Shown: positions 16,518 to 24,950 of the stretch, in pieces
Numbering within the stretch: position 1 is the stretch's first letter
How the letters are laid out: every line of letters begins with the position of its first letter
DNA from: Enterococcus sp. DIV1094
GTDB taxonomy: Bacteria; Bacillota; Bacilli; Lactobacillales; Enterococcaceae
NCBI RefSeq assembly: GCF_017316305.2
Contig: NZ_CP147250.1
Location: 496,001 to 560,000 of the forward strand
Direction: 5' to 3'
DNA length: 64,000 nucleotides
Position numbers and translations under genes: made by a program
Notes under the pieces: generated by a model
What the model was told of the DNA's origin: nothing
The model's input: only the letters and a program-made list of their open reading frames with translations
The model's database searches: none

Positions 16518-16664
16518 TTATTTTTTTGTTCTTTGCTTACTACGCTGATTACTTTTCTTCACTGCTTTTGCAGCAACAACACTTGATAACAAACCGTCAC
16601 CCATTACTTTATCTGTAGCTTTTTTTGCAACTTTATATTTCACTGCCGATTTTAGAATACTCAA
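16518..16664 (-). CDS. Short basic peptide
   Basis: A 48-residue frame starting with TTG behind a strong GAGGAGGTG site. The sequence opens SILKSAVKYKVAKKATDKV and ends in a highly basic tail (KKSNQRSKQRTKK); no membrane segment. The excellent ribosome binding site and clean stop suggest a real gene, perhaps nucleic-acid binding. Isolated between non-coding stretches on both sides. Confidence 0.5.
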   Translation of the reverse strand: MSILKSAVKYKVAKKATDKVMGDGLLSSVVAAKAVKKSNQRSKQRTKK

Positions 16665-16975
16665 TAGCACGCACCTCCTCTTATACATTCAAATAATATG
16701 ATAGATTTAAGAATTTTATATGAAATTTGAGATAATTTAACCATAAGTTGTAAAATATTGTTATATGATTTGAGTTGATTTTTTTCTTGATTTTTATTCT
16801 ATACTTTTTAAGTTTCACGAGGTTTACAACCGATTGGATAATTCATCAGAAAAAACTTGATGTTGATCAATCGAATTGAAGCGCATTCACGATGTGTTGT
16901 ATACTATTTTCGCTATTAATATTAGGCTTTGATTCGGAATAAAACGAGTTGCTACAATTAATTGAAGAACGTAAA
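16665..16975. other. Intergenic region
   Basis: No gene. It contains the second copy of the GAGTTnnTACAAT repeat (about 16944-16967) just before a terminator. Confidence 0.4.
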
Positions 16976-17011
16976 AAAAACCTCAACCAAGAATGATTGG
17001 TTGAGGTTTTT
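16976..17011. terminator. Bidirectional terminator
   Basis: AAAAACCTCAACCAA pairs with TTGGTTGAGGTTTTT around a 6-base loop. It lies just after the stop codon of the leftward membrane-protein gene. Confidence 0.9.
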
Positions 17012-17016
17012 ACTAT

Positions 17017-17598
17017 CTATAAAATATCAGTTATTACGATATCTTTTAAATGTTCTTTACCATTGATATCAACAAAAACTGCTTCAAGATGTAAAGTTCC
17101 ATCCTCTCTTATATATCTTTTACTTACATCAGATAAATACTTAATATCTTCACAATACTTTTTTCCTACCATCCCAGGTTGAATAAATTCAAGTTTTGGA
17201 TTTTCAACAAGTTGGCTAATTTCCTCAATATAATCATCTTTATCAGCACCTTGAGGTCTAATCCCCATAAACGAAATCGCAATTGGTTTTGCGCTATGAT
17301 TATACGCATATACTTCAATACTACTAAATTGGCCATACATATTAATTCCTTCTGGAGATACTGTTTCTTTACGTAATTTTTTAACTACTATTGCAACTTT
17401 TACCTTTTTTTCATCAAAAACAATCCATAACGAAACCCATACAGCACCTATTGTCCCAACAGCACTTAACCATTCTGCAAGCAACCCTGACAGACTAAAA
17501 TCAATACCAAATAGAATAAAAACTATGAAACTCCCCAAAATACCACATAAAAAAGATTGAAAATTATTATTTTTAAAAAGACTAACTATTTTATCCAC
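17017..17598 (-). CDS. Membrane protein of unknown function
   Basis: A 193-residue protein with two N-terminal transmembrane segments (about 14-32 and 38-62) forming a hairpin, followed by a soluble, beta-rich domain (65-193). It resembles a common type of prophage cargo protein with no assigned role. Its own terminator follows and a CCCACT hairpin lies upstream, so it is monocistronic. A membrane-anchored effector or exclusion factor is possible. Confidence 0.6.
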   Translation of the reverse strand: MDKIVSLFKNNNFQSFLCGILGSFIVFILFGIDFSLSGLLAEWLSAVGTIGAVWVSLWIVFDEKKVKVAIVVKKLRKETVSPEGINMYGQFSSIEVYAYNHSAKPIAISFMGIRPQGADKDDYIEEISQLVENPKLEFIQPGMVGKKYCEDIKYLSDVSKRYIREDGTLHLEAVFVDINGKEHLKDIVITDIL

Positions 17599-17680
17599 AA
17601 CATCACCTCCATATTATTATAAGCAATAATATGATTAAAGACGATCATTTTTATTTTTATATACCGACTTTTTATTACAT

Positions 17681-17734
17681 AAAAAAAGACCCACTTCGAA
17701 AAGTGGGCAAATGATTAAATCCTTATCATTGGTT
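17681..17734. repeat. CCCACT hairpin repeat, copy B
   Basis: Near-identical to copy A at 16292-16345 (hairpin 17690-17707). It is followed at about 17756-17778 by the third GAGTTnnTACAAT repeat, the same combination and order as in copy A. Confidence 0.65.
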
Positions 17735-17843
17735 AGGTTTTGAATGGAAATATGGGCGAGTTGATACAATTAATTGTATAACGTAAAAATCAACACCAAG
17801 AACGATTTTTGAGTTTTTACAGTCTCAAATTTACATTTTATTT

Positions 17844-18662
17844 CTAATTTAATCCTTGAAAAATTAAATTATTAGTATATTCCCCAATTGAAATAATTTC
17901 TATATTAGGGGCCAAACAGCATAATTTTTTTTTAACAGAGTCCATAAAATCTTCATCATAAAATTCAGAATTCCCCATAACAACTTTGATGTTTTTTTTA
18001 TAAAAGTAATCGTGATTTTCTAACATATCAATTTGAAATTTATTAATTTGATCAATTATATCAGTTTTCCTTTTATAATCGAAGCTCAATACCTTAACTA
18101 AAGTAGTGTTATACTCAAAATCAACTACTTCTCGTTCTGCCAAATCGTGTATCTTCGGTACTTTAACATGCTCTTTTAAATTCAAGTTTCTAAGTTCTTT
18201 ACTCAATAATCGTTTAACTTCTGGTGTCGTAATCCTCTCTGACTTAGGTCTATCGTAATACAGATAAGTCCTTATTAAATCATTAATATCTTCTAATAAA
18301 GCAGCCCGAGAGGAAACGAGTTCTCTCACTTCTGAAAATTTAAATTCATTAACATAATATTTTGTTATATTAGAAATAAAATTATCAGAATGTATATTAT
18401 CGAATCGTTCCTCATCATAATCTTCTAACTCCAAAGAAGGATAATCAAAGTAGTAAGAGAATGTCTCACTCATTAATTCCATATAATCTTTATCAAATTC
18501 GTCATCAAAAGATTTAAGCCTATTAATATTCTTAGTCCTATGAAATTTAGAATACTCTTCAGAAGGGCAGTGAATAACAATACCAAAAATTACGGATTCT
18601 TGTCGAATTATACTGGGAATATAATTACATATAGAATAATTTATTTTTATTGCGTCATTCAT
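17844..18662 (-). CDS. DUF3037-family protein, partner of the HipA-like kinase
   Basis: A 272-residue soluble protein. Its N-terminus (YSICNYIPSIIRQESVIFGI) matches the typical DUF3037 opening of the form YxxxxYxPxxxRxExxxxGV. It begins 5 bp after the HipA-family gene with a GGAGGG site, so the pair is one operon; DUF3037 genes are commonly found next to HipA-like kinases. The biochemical role is unknown. It could be the antitoxin, substrate or adaptor of the kinase (inference). Confidence 0.7.
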   Translation of the reverse strand: MNDAIKINYSICNYIPSIIRQESVIFGIVIHCPSEEYSKFHRTKNINRLKSFDDEFDKDYMELMSETFSYYFDYPSLELEDYDEERFDNIHSDNFISNITKYYVNEFKFSEVRELVSSRAALLEDINDLIRTYLYYDRPKSERITTPEVKRLLSKELRNLNLKEHVKVPKIHDLAEREVVDFEYNTTLVKVLSFDYKRKTDIIDQINKFQIDMLENHDYFYKKNIKVVMGNSEFYDEDFMDSVKKKLCCLAPNIEIISIGEYTNNLIFQGLN

Positions 18663-18667
18663 AATTA

Positions 18668-19465
18668 TTACCCTCCTTTTCTTTTTGAGTACGCATTCTG
18701 TAACTGGATCGTAATACCTTCAATTTGTTTCATTTGTTCCCATATTAACTCAAATGAACTCTCTATTTCTTCTAGTTTTATTCCCCAATCATCGGGAATA
18801 TCTTGAAATACAGATTGAACATCTGTTTTATTTAAATTTTTTATTTTATCTTTAGTATTATTATAGCAGTTGTAACCTGTAAGCTGTGAAGAAAATGCCC
18901 GATAATTTCTCCCAAGTAAATTATCTACCACCATAGGACTTTTTCCTTTTAACTGTCTAAGCTCGTTTGCAGACCAAATCTCTCCGTTAATAAATATGTG
19001 AGAATGATCAATTGCCAAAACTTTTTTCTCTTTTTTATCATAATACAAATTCCCATCATTTTTAGCTCTATCATTATTCAAAATTATTTGATCAAAAACT
19101 AAAATCTTAGAAATATCTGTTCCATTAATAGTGTTTCGTGCTAAAATAGGTGAAATTTTTGGAGTACCAGCTCTATATTCGCTTAGAAAGCAAGTACAAG
19201 CAAGGGCATTCGTTTCTAACAAATGCGGTGTTTTAGAAATGACTGCTTCAGATAATTCAGCAACCGTACAATCAGGCATTGGAATTTCAAGCAATTTCCC
19301 AAGCCTGTAAGCGATCAACTCATTATATAAAATTTTAGCACTGCAAAAGTCATGTAAATATTTCATTACATAAACTTTTCCATCATCAGCCTGTACTCTA
19401 ACAGGTTGTGTTACTCCATTTGGAATCCGGCCTAAATAATTCGTAACTTTTCGTATTGTACTCAC
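18668..19465 (-). CDS. HipA-family kinase (HipA_2 type)
   Basis: A 265-residue protein kinase-like enzyme related to the HipA toxin but lacking the N-terminal HipA subdomain. Visible catalytic features: Lys35 in VYVMKYLH (ATP-binding), Glu49 in YNELIAYRLG, the catalytic loop LNNDRAKNDGN with Asp132 and Asn139, and a DFG-like AIDHSH with Asp153. It starts with GTG 25 bp from a perfect inverted repeat; a ribosome binding site is weak, so translation may be poor. With the DUF3037 gene it forms a two-gene cassette at the cargo end of the prophage, a plausible toxin/defence module. Confidence 0.75.
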   Translation of the reverse strand: MSTIRKVTNYLGRIPNGVTQPVRVQADDGKVYVMKYLHDFCSAKILYNELIAYRLGKLLEIPMPDCTVAELSEAVISKTPHLLETNALACTCFLSEYRAGTPKISPILARNTINGTDISKILVFDQIILNNDRAKNDGNLYYDKKEKKVLAIDHSHIFINGEIWSANELRQLKGKSPMVVDNLLGRNYRAFSSQLTGYNCYNNTKDKIKNLNKTDVQSVFQDIPDDWGIKLEEIESSFELIWEQMKQIEGITIQLQNAYSKRKGG

Positions 19466-19480
19466 CCGATTTCATCTTGT

Positions 19481-19508
19481 CAATATTATATTAAAAATTA
19501 TAATATTG
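19481..19508. promoter_or_regulatory. Palindromic operator at the hipA-like promoter
   Basis: CAATATTATA (19481-19490) and its perfect reverse complement TATAATATTG (19499-19508) are separated by 8 bp. The palindrome contains TATAAT and overlaps the probable promoter of the kinase/DUF3037 operon, suggesting autoregulation. Confidence 0.55.
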
Positions 19509-19606
19509 TTTAACATTATTAACAATACGGAACATATGTTTAAACTCAACATAGATTTTCTAGCTTGAATAAGCATTTAGATAATTTATATTTTCTATGT
19601 ACCACC

Positions 19607-19674
19607 CCTCAATTGATATACATCCCAAAAATTAGAATTAAATTCTAATTTAAAATGATGTTCATCAGTTGAGA
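19607..19674 (-). terminator. Strong terminator of the late operon
   Basis: A long imperfect hairpin: the outer arms CCTCAATTGAT and ATCAGTTGAGAGG enclose a perfect inner palindrome at 19629-19651 (AATTAGAATT/AATTCTAATT). It lies directly after the endolysin gene and ends the late transcript. Confidence 0.8.
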
Positions 19675-19684
19675 GGCTATTTTT

Positions 19685-20677
19685 TCATCGCTTAGGAATC
19701 GTCAGTACATACTCAGGAAATCGAATATCGACTGTTTGTCCATTGATTGTATTTCCGTTGGGATCGTTTGTTCGTCGTAACATTGGAAATACTCTTTTAC
19801 CTGCAAATTTTCGGATATCTAGTGTGCCATCCAAACCAAATCGCAGGCCACTAGGTAATCCGTATGTTGCATTCACATCATCTCTGATAATGCCGGCTGA
19901 TTTACAACGTCCAATTTCTACATCCGGATTGTCGGCATCCATCCAGAAGATGTATCCTTGATTTAAATACGCTGCACCATTTTGCGGAACCAACCATCCA
20001 GCAATCCGAAATGTACCTAAGACTAGCTCGTTAAACACTTCTAACTTACCTACATAGTTCCCGCTCGTTTTTGGTGGGCTCGCTAAAATAATTTGATCAT
20101 GTGTCTGTGGTGTCGCTTGAATACTTCCGCTTGTGTTGTAGCCAAGCACATTCATCACCGCATGAATTGCTTGGTCCATGTTCTGATCTAATCGGCGCAT
20201 GTCATTCGCATTATCGATAAAGCACCACTCGATTAATAGTACATTGACACCGCTATTCGTGTTCCTGTGGACAAATAAGCTAGTCGTTGCTTTCGCTCCT
20301 CTGTCCACAATGCCTAACGCTTTGGCAATTGCTGCGGATACTTCTGCGGCTTTCTTGCGAGCTTCTTCATTGCCTGCCCAATACCAAACTTCTGCACCAG
20401 TTGCTTGTCCATTGAACGCATTTAAATGATTTGTGATCGCCCACCCATTACCGGCTGAATTCATTGCATTCACTTGATTCTGTAAATTTTGATTCACAGT
20501 AGTTGCTGATTGGTCACTAGTACTAGCTACAGATGCTATTGCTTGCATTTTTTGTGTAATCGTACGAACTACATCCGCTTCACGTCTACCATTTCCAACT
20601 GCTCCTGGGTCCATCCAGTTGCTTCCGCTTCCACTTTGTCGTCCGCCGTGTCCGCCGCCATTTGAACGAATAGTCAT
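19685..20677 (-). CDS. Endolysin, N-acetylmuramoyl-L-alanine amidase (Amidase_3)
   Basis: A 330-residue lysin. Residues 1-175 are a zinc amidase of the Amidase_3 type: His10 (GGGHGG), Glu33 (RREADVV) and His84 (ITNHLNAF) are the metal ligands, and Glu150 (LLIEWCFIDN) the catalytic base. A linker leads to a C-terminal domain (about 205-330) I do not recognise, presumably wall-binding. It cuts the amide bond between muramic acid and L-alanine and releases virions after holin action. It overlaps the upstream gene by one base and has a GAGGTG site. Confidence 0.9.
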   Translation of the reverse strand: MTIRSNGGGHGGRQSGSGSNWMDPGAVGNGRREADVVRTITQKMQAIASVASTSDQSATTVNQNLQNQVNAMNSAGNGWAITNHLNAFNGQATGAEVWYWAGNEEARKKAAEVSAAIAKALGIVDRGAKATTSLFVHRNTNSGVNVLLIEWCFIDNANDMRRLDQNMDQAIHAVMNVLGYNTSGSIQATPQTHDQIILASPPKTSGNYVGKLEVFNELVLGTFRIAGWLVPQNGAAYLNQGYIFWMDADNPDVEIGRCKSAGIIRDDVNATYGLPSGLRFGLDGTLDIRKFAGKRVFPMLRRTNDPNGNTINGQTVDIRFPEYVLTIPKR

Positions 20678-20931
20678 TATTGATCACCTCTTCCAATATA
20701 AAACCAGTCAAGTAAACTCTCTTTCGGATCATCTGTTTTTTCTCGTTCCCTTTGCTCGAAAACAAATTTTTCGTCTTTACCTGTATTCGTAAATTCAATC
20801 GGCACTGTGTAGACTGGCTCAGTCGAATGGTTCAACGTATGCGCTGCATCTTCGACCGCTGTTTCGTTATTCTGTAACTCTGGTTTAACTACTTCGTTGT
20901 AGTCAGAAATAAATTTTTCTTTATTCCGCAT
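20677..20931 (-). CDS. Small protein of the lysis cassette
   Basis: An 84-residue soluble, acidic protein (many Glu/Asp/Lys, the end being DWFYIGRGDQ) between holin and amidase, overlapping the holin gene by 11 bases. It has no membrane segment, so it is not an obvious second holin. Function unknown; a lysis-timing factor or tail accessory is possible. Confidence 0.65.
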   Translation of the reverse strand: MRNKEKFISDYNEVVKPELQNNETAVEDAAHTLNHSTEPVYTVPIEFTNTGKDEKFVFEQREREKTDDPKESLLDWFYIGRGDQ

Positions 20932-21319
20932 CGTCGTTTCCTCCTTGTTGTTCAGTAGAATCTTTTAATTTACTGAATCGATCTTTTACAAAGTCAGGAA
21001 CTGGAATTCCTAACTGCCCCAAATTTTCAATGACCGAAATACCATAAACAGCTATATAAGATAGAACGAATGCTGTTGCGACACCTTCGAAATTCATTAT
21101 TTTTAGATATGGATAAGCCACCAGAACAAGCCCAACCACTAATAAGTGCTTCACTACACCCATTAATCCCTTTGTGCTGTTCGCTTCTTTTCCAGCAAGC
21201 CCTTTACATACTCCTGTTACAATGTCAGCAATAACAATCCAAACAAAAATCTGAATGTAAATATTGCTTACAAGGTTTTTGAACTCTGATAACAAAACTA
21301 AGTTGTCGATAATCACCAT
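20921..21319 (-). CDS. Holin, phage_holin_4_1 (TcdE/toxin-secretion) family
   Basis: From ATG 21319 (GGGTGG upstream) the product is 132 residues. Three membrane segments (about 18-38, 55-75, 80-98) and the signature IADIVTGVCKGLAGKEANS, with lysines on the cytoplasmic side, are typical of the class. It forms membrane pores that let the amidase reach peptidoglycan. An upstream GTG at 21349 is in frame but lacks a ribosome binding site. It sits between XkdX and the lysin as expected. Confidence 0.85.
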   Translation of the reverse strand: MVIIDNLVLLSEFKNLVSNIYIQIFVWIVIADIVTGVCKGLAGKEANSTKGLMGVVKHLLVVGLVLVAYPYLKIMNFEGVATAFVLSYIAVYGISVIENLGQLGIPVPDFVKDRFSKLKDSTEQQGGNDDAE

Positions 21320-21380
21320 GTTTCCACCCTTCTTTCTATTTTTGGACACACAAAAAGCGCACTCGTTTGAGTACGGTTTT

Positions 21381-21509
21381 CTAACTTTCTGTATTTACAA
21401 TTCTGTCTGCTTCTTCATCTGTAATACACAGTGGAACGAACTGCCGGACTTGCTCATCGGTGAAATAACCCCAATCGTACATCATTTTTACATCATAAAA
21501 ACTAAACAT
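21381..21509 (-). CDS. XkdX-family short protein
   Basis: A 42-residue protein (opening MFSFYDVKMMYDWGYFTDEQ) of the XkdX family, a small protein found between tail-fibre and holin genes of many Gram-positive phages. It overlaps the upstream gene by 8 bases and has a GGAGGGG site. Function unknown. Confidence 0.8.
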   Translation of the reverse strand: MFSFYDVKMMYDWGYFTDEQVRQFVPLCITDEEADRIVNTES

Positions 21510-21951
21510 TCTCTTCCCCTCCTTCATTCACAGTAAACTCTTCTTTAATTTTTGCAATCTCTTGACTGTTCTGGAGCGACACTAGCATCGTCTTTGAGTT
21601 GATTTGAGCTAAACTATCTGCTTTTTGTTTTAAAGAAGCATTCTCTTGTTTGATTGCTACATCATTTAGCATTAATTTAGAATTGAGCTGTTTCAAATCA
21701 CTATTTTCTTGCTTTAACTTTTGATACATTACTTTTAGATTATTTAAATCATTGTGATCTAACACATTCGCTAGAACGATCCATCGGCTTTCTGTAGGAT
21801 CAAACATTTGATCGTTAATCGATAGTGGTTCACCGTCTGGTCTTTCTCCTTCTAATGGTGGAACTTCCGTAAATGGTACTTGTACTAAAAAATTATCCGA
21901 GACTTCAAGTTCTACGCCACCTGTTCGCCCATATTGCCAAATTTTTTTCAT
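21502..21951 (-). CDS. Baseplate-region protein with coiled coil
   Basis: A 149-residue protein. Residues 1-65 form a compact, proline-rich head (VPPLEGERPDGEP) and residues 66-140 a long Leu/Lys/Gln coiled coil, with an acidic tail. Position between the receptor-binding protein and XkdX suggests a virion or tail-assembly component. No family recognised with certainty. Confidence 0.65.
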   Translation of the reverse strand: MKKIWQYGRTGGVELEVSDNFLVQVPFTEVPPLEGERPDGEPLSINDQMFDPTESRWIVLANVLDHNDLNNLKVMYQKLKQENSDLKQLNSKLMLNDVAIKQENASLKQKADSLAQINSKTMLVSLQNSQEIAKIKEEFTVNEGGEENV

Positions 21952-21963
21952 AGTTTCCTCCCT

Positions 21964-24132
21964 TTATGCTGTAATAACTTCTCTGATATATACTTGGTCA
22001 ACACCCCAAGCCGAAATTGACTCACTCTTGACATTTGTTGATGTTACAAGTGTTAAAACATCACCAGCTTTAAATTGCCTCGTTGCAATCCATCCGATAT
22101 CATTACGCCAATTCAATCCACCTGCAACACCAGCCAACCGATATCTATTGGCTCCATTCACCAAGATAATTAAATAGGCATAGAAATTAGAATTGTCGGT
22201 TTGACAAGTAAAAGTACCCGCAAGTTGCAAGGTACAGTTTTTTAATATAGTTAATGTTTTAGTGTCTTGTGATATCGTAAATACATCATTTGTTTTAGAG
22301 CGCTCGTTGTCATAAGCAAAGATACTTCCCCAGTTTAGTGCAGTCCATTCAGCGATTGGGACACCTGACAAAAGTCCACCAGTTAAGGATATTCCAAACT
22401 TTTCAGTTGCTATACGTTCACCTTCAATATAAGGCTGTTCAAGAAAATCCTTTGTTCCTTCAATAGCTTGTGGCTCTGTCAGACTTACTTTGTCTTTCAA
22501 TCCTTTTTCTGTGTGCTCTGGTGTAATATCCCAGCTATAGTCGTATGGATTATTACTGTCTTTCAAACCTTCACCAAAGTACTTGTGCTCAGAAATATCG
22601 GGAGTAGCTATCCCTCCTTTTTCTATTTTTAATGAGTCAATCGTTACTTGCCCCATTGTTGCTTGAGGAAATTGGTAGATTTGTAACGTGTTAGGAGAAA
22701 CACTCCCGCTTAAGTTTGCTTCTGAAGGAGTGAATGTCAGTCTCCATGTATCTGCTAAACCTTCTACTATTTCCATGTCCCCGATATTACAGGTACTATT
22801 GGGACCAGTTGTATATACTCTAAATGATTGTGTACCTAGCTTGGTTCCTTTCAAAGTTAATGTATATGTTTGGTTAGCAATAAATGGTTCAATCATTTCA
22901 GCAGAGTAAATTAAATACTGTCGACTACTTATCGGGAAAGCTTGTTCTTTATTTGCTAAATTTTCGTTCAAGGCTATCCTAGAAATCTGGTAAGGTGCAA
23001 ATAATAGATTAGGTTGATACGGCGTAACAACCGATCCTTCTTCTATCTTTATGTTTCGAAGAGAGATTTTACCCTTAATTCGACTTGATGCTGTAACATC
23101 TTGTAAGACTAAATACCACTGCTGAGGCAGTGTAGTCGCATAAGTTGCTATTTGCGTACCTCTAATCGTGTGCCAAATATTAGTAGCCGTTGGAGAAGGT
23201 CTAACTGTAGATAACATGATATTTCCGCCTGGAACGTAGTTATTAGTTAATCGAATATTTGAGGCATCCCCTTCTAAACCTTCATGTAGCATAATCTCAG
23301 CGCTGATGGTGTATCTCTTTCCATTTTGAAGAGCGGGTAAACGCATGCTTGTATTAAATTTAGTTAATTGTGCAGATCCATCTAACGTGAAAATGATCTC
23401 GCCACCTGGTCCATCTTCAACCGTAGCTCCATTTCCAGATGTAAAATGAGCAGCTGTAATCTTTGGTAACAAATTGGCATTCCCTGAATAGTCGTAATTA
23501 CCAAAATCGATATTGTTTGAGTATATTTTTTTAAGTTTACCTAGTTCGCCTATTTGTTGATTGATCTCATCAACCTTTTCTTCAACTCGATTGATATTTT
23601 GCTGTACAGTGCCCATCTGATTTTTTGAATCATTCACCATTTCTTCAACAAGTTCGATTTTTGTATCTATTTCTTGCGACATAGTATCAATAAGTTGTTG
23701 AAAGTCTTTAAAATAGTATTCACCGTTCAATTGAACATCGCCATCAATAACTGATTTTTCGATATTGAATGTGAAGGCTAAATTATCTGTATGGCTACCG
23801 TCTGGGAAATCAATATAAATAAAAGCATCAACTTTTCCTTCATACGCTAATAGCATGTCGGGGATAGGATACTTAACAATACCTTGCATATAGCTTTCAG
23901 TAATGATTTGATTGTCAAAAATCGGGAATAGTTGTTTCTCTTCCCCTTTATAAATGTACATAAAAAGACGTACAGTCGCACCGAGTAAATCAGTAGGACT
24001 GCCGTCTTGATTTTTAATTTCGAATCTTAAAACACCGGAATTCTTATCGTAGGACTTAAAGGTGAAACCAGTAAGCTTTGTGGCCCTGCTAAAAGGTTGG
24101 GTCGGTACACCGATATTCGCTATTTTCCTCAT
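21964..24132 (-). CDS. BppU-type baseplate/receptor-binding protein
   Basis: A 722-residue fibre-like protein. Residues 1-150 have the BppU N-terminal fold used to attach to the baseplate (SYDKNSGVLRFEIKNQDGSP). A short coiled coil follows (about 165-200). Two carbohydrate-binding-like modules (about 205-370 and 385-505) precede a C-terminal jelly-roll segment (about 590-722). It should recognise a cell-wall glycan on the host. The first and third genes of this block share the BppU N-terminus, so they decorate the same baseplate. Confidence 0.75.
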   Translation of the reverse strand: MRKIANIGVPTQPFSRATKLTGFTFKSYDKNSGVLRFEIKNQDGSPTDLLGATVRLFMYIYKGEEKQLFPIFDNQIITESYMQGIVKYPIPDMLLAYEGKVDAFIYIDFPDGSHTDNLAFTFNIEKSVIDGDVQLNGEYYFKDFQQLIDTMSQEIDTKIELVEEMVNDSKNQMGTVQQNINRVEEKVDEINQQIGELGKLKKIYSNNIDFGNYDYSGNANLLPKITAAHFTSGNGATVEDGPGGEIIFTLDGSAQLTKFNTSMRLPALQNGKRYTISAEIMLHEGLEGDASNIRLTNNYVPGGNIMLSTVRPSPTATNIWHTIRGTQIATYATTLPQQWYLVLQDVTASSRIKGKISLRNIKIEEGSVVTPYQPNLLFAPYQISRIALNENLANKEQAFPISSRQYLIYSAEMIEPFIANQTYTLTLKGTKLGTQSFRVYTTGPNSTCNIGDMEIVEGLADTWRLTFTPSEANLSGSVSPNTLQIYQFPQATMGQVTIDSLKIEKGGIATPDISEHKYFGEGLKDSNNPYDYSWDITPEHTEKGLKDKVSLTEPQAIEGTKDFLEQPYIEGERIATEKFGISLTGGLLSGVPIAEWTALNWGSIFAYDNERSKTNDVFTISQDTKTLTILKNCTLQLAGTFTCQTDNSNFYAYLIILVNGANRYRLAGVAGGLNWRNDIGWIATRQFKAGDVLTLVTSTNVKSESISAWGVDQVYIREVITA

Positions 24133-24165
24133 TCCGCACCTCTCTCACACTTTCTATTTTAACTT

Positions 24166-24939
24166 TTAATTAATTCCTTTGATTAAACCTATTGACACAC
24201 TGCCAGGGACCTTTCCTTGTAAGCCAGCATTATTTATGAATGTTTCGTCATTACGCCGGATAGTTAGTTGATTCGATCCCGTTTGCTCCAACTCAATTTC
24301 CCAGAAATATGTTGTTGAAGAATTTCCGTCGCTCAAGTTCAATCCTTGGAACGCCATTCGATTTAAAACAGGTACTTTGAAAATCTGTCCGCCATTACCA
24401 TTTATAGTGATTTCCAAATTCCGATAATATCTGATTTCATCATTTAACTGGATTACTCGTCCAGGATCTGAGGCAGAACCAGTGAATAACGTTCTCTCAG
24501 TGACTAGTTTACGCCAACCTTGGGGGTTGTACCCATCATTATTTCCTTCATTAGGCGTAGTATGTGTATTTTTGTAGTAAGTATCCCCAAAATAGCCAGA
24601 AATCACTACGTACAACTTGTAAAAGCTTGTCGCAGCATATATATGCAACTTGATGAAACTACCATTATCTACACCCGGCATATCATTGCTTCCCCAAGCC
24701 CAACGTGTCCAATATTTACCAGGCGGAATGTCTGACATATTCGGGTACTTTGCACCTAGGTCATTATCTATAAGATATTGACCTTTTGCCAAGCGAACAG
24801 TTTCAGGCGTAGCAAGTCCCGCATTGAATTCAGTAGCTAATAAATGAGGGTTTTGATCATCACCATCAAAATGAATTGCTGCTTGTCGCAAAAGCCAGTC
24901 AATTGACTTGTCCCTTTGTTTTTTCTCTAAATTCATCAT
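24166..24939 (-). CDS. Tail fibre/receptor-binding accessory protein
   Basis: A 257-residue protein with a pyocin-knob-like central part (SDIPPGKYWTRWAWGSND near 75) and a beta-rich C-terminus. It lies between two BppU-domain proteins. I infer an accessory receptor-binding role. The N-terminus (KKQRDKSIDWLLRQAA) is helical and may mediate assembly. Confidence 0.6.
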   Translation of the reverse strand: MMNLEKKQRDKSIDWLLRQAAIHFDGDDQNPHLLATEFNAGLATPETVRLAKGQYLIDNDLGAKYPNMSDIPPGKYWTRWAWGSNDMPGVDNGSFIKLHIYAATSFYKLYVVISGYFGDTYYKNTHTTPNEGNNDGYNPQGWRKLVTERTLFTGSASDPGRVIQLNDEIRYYRNLEITINGNGGQIFKVPVLNRMAFQGLNLSDGNSSTTYFWEIELEQTGSNQLTIRRNDETFINNAGLQGKVPGSVSIGLIKGIN

Positions 24940-24950
24940 TTCACCTCCGC

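Noticed and set aside
17631-17711. 26-codon frame running into the CCCACT hairpin
   Set aside because: No good ribosome binding site, and its C-terminus is just a translation of the hairpin repeat; I cannot support it as a toxin gene.
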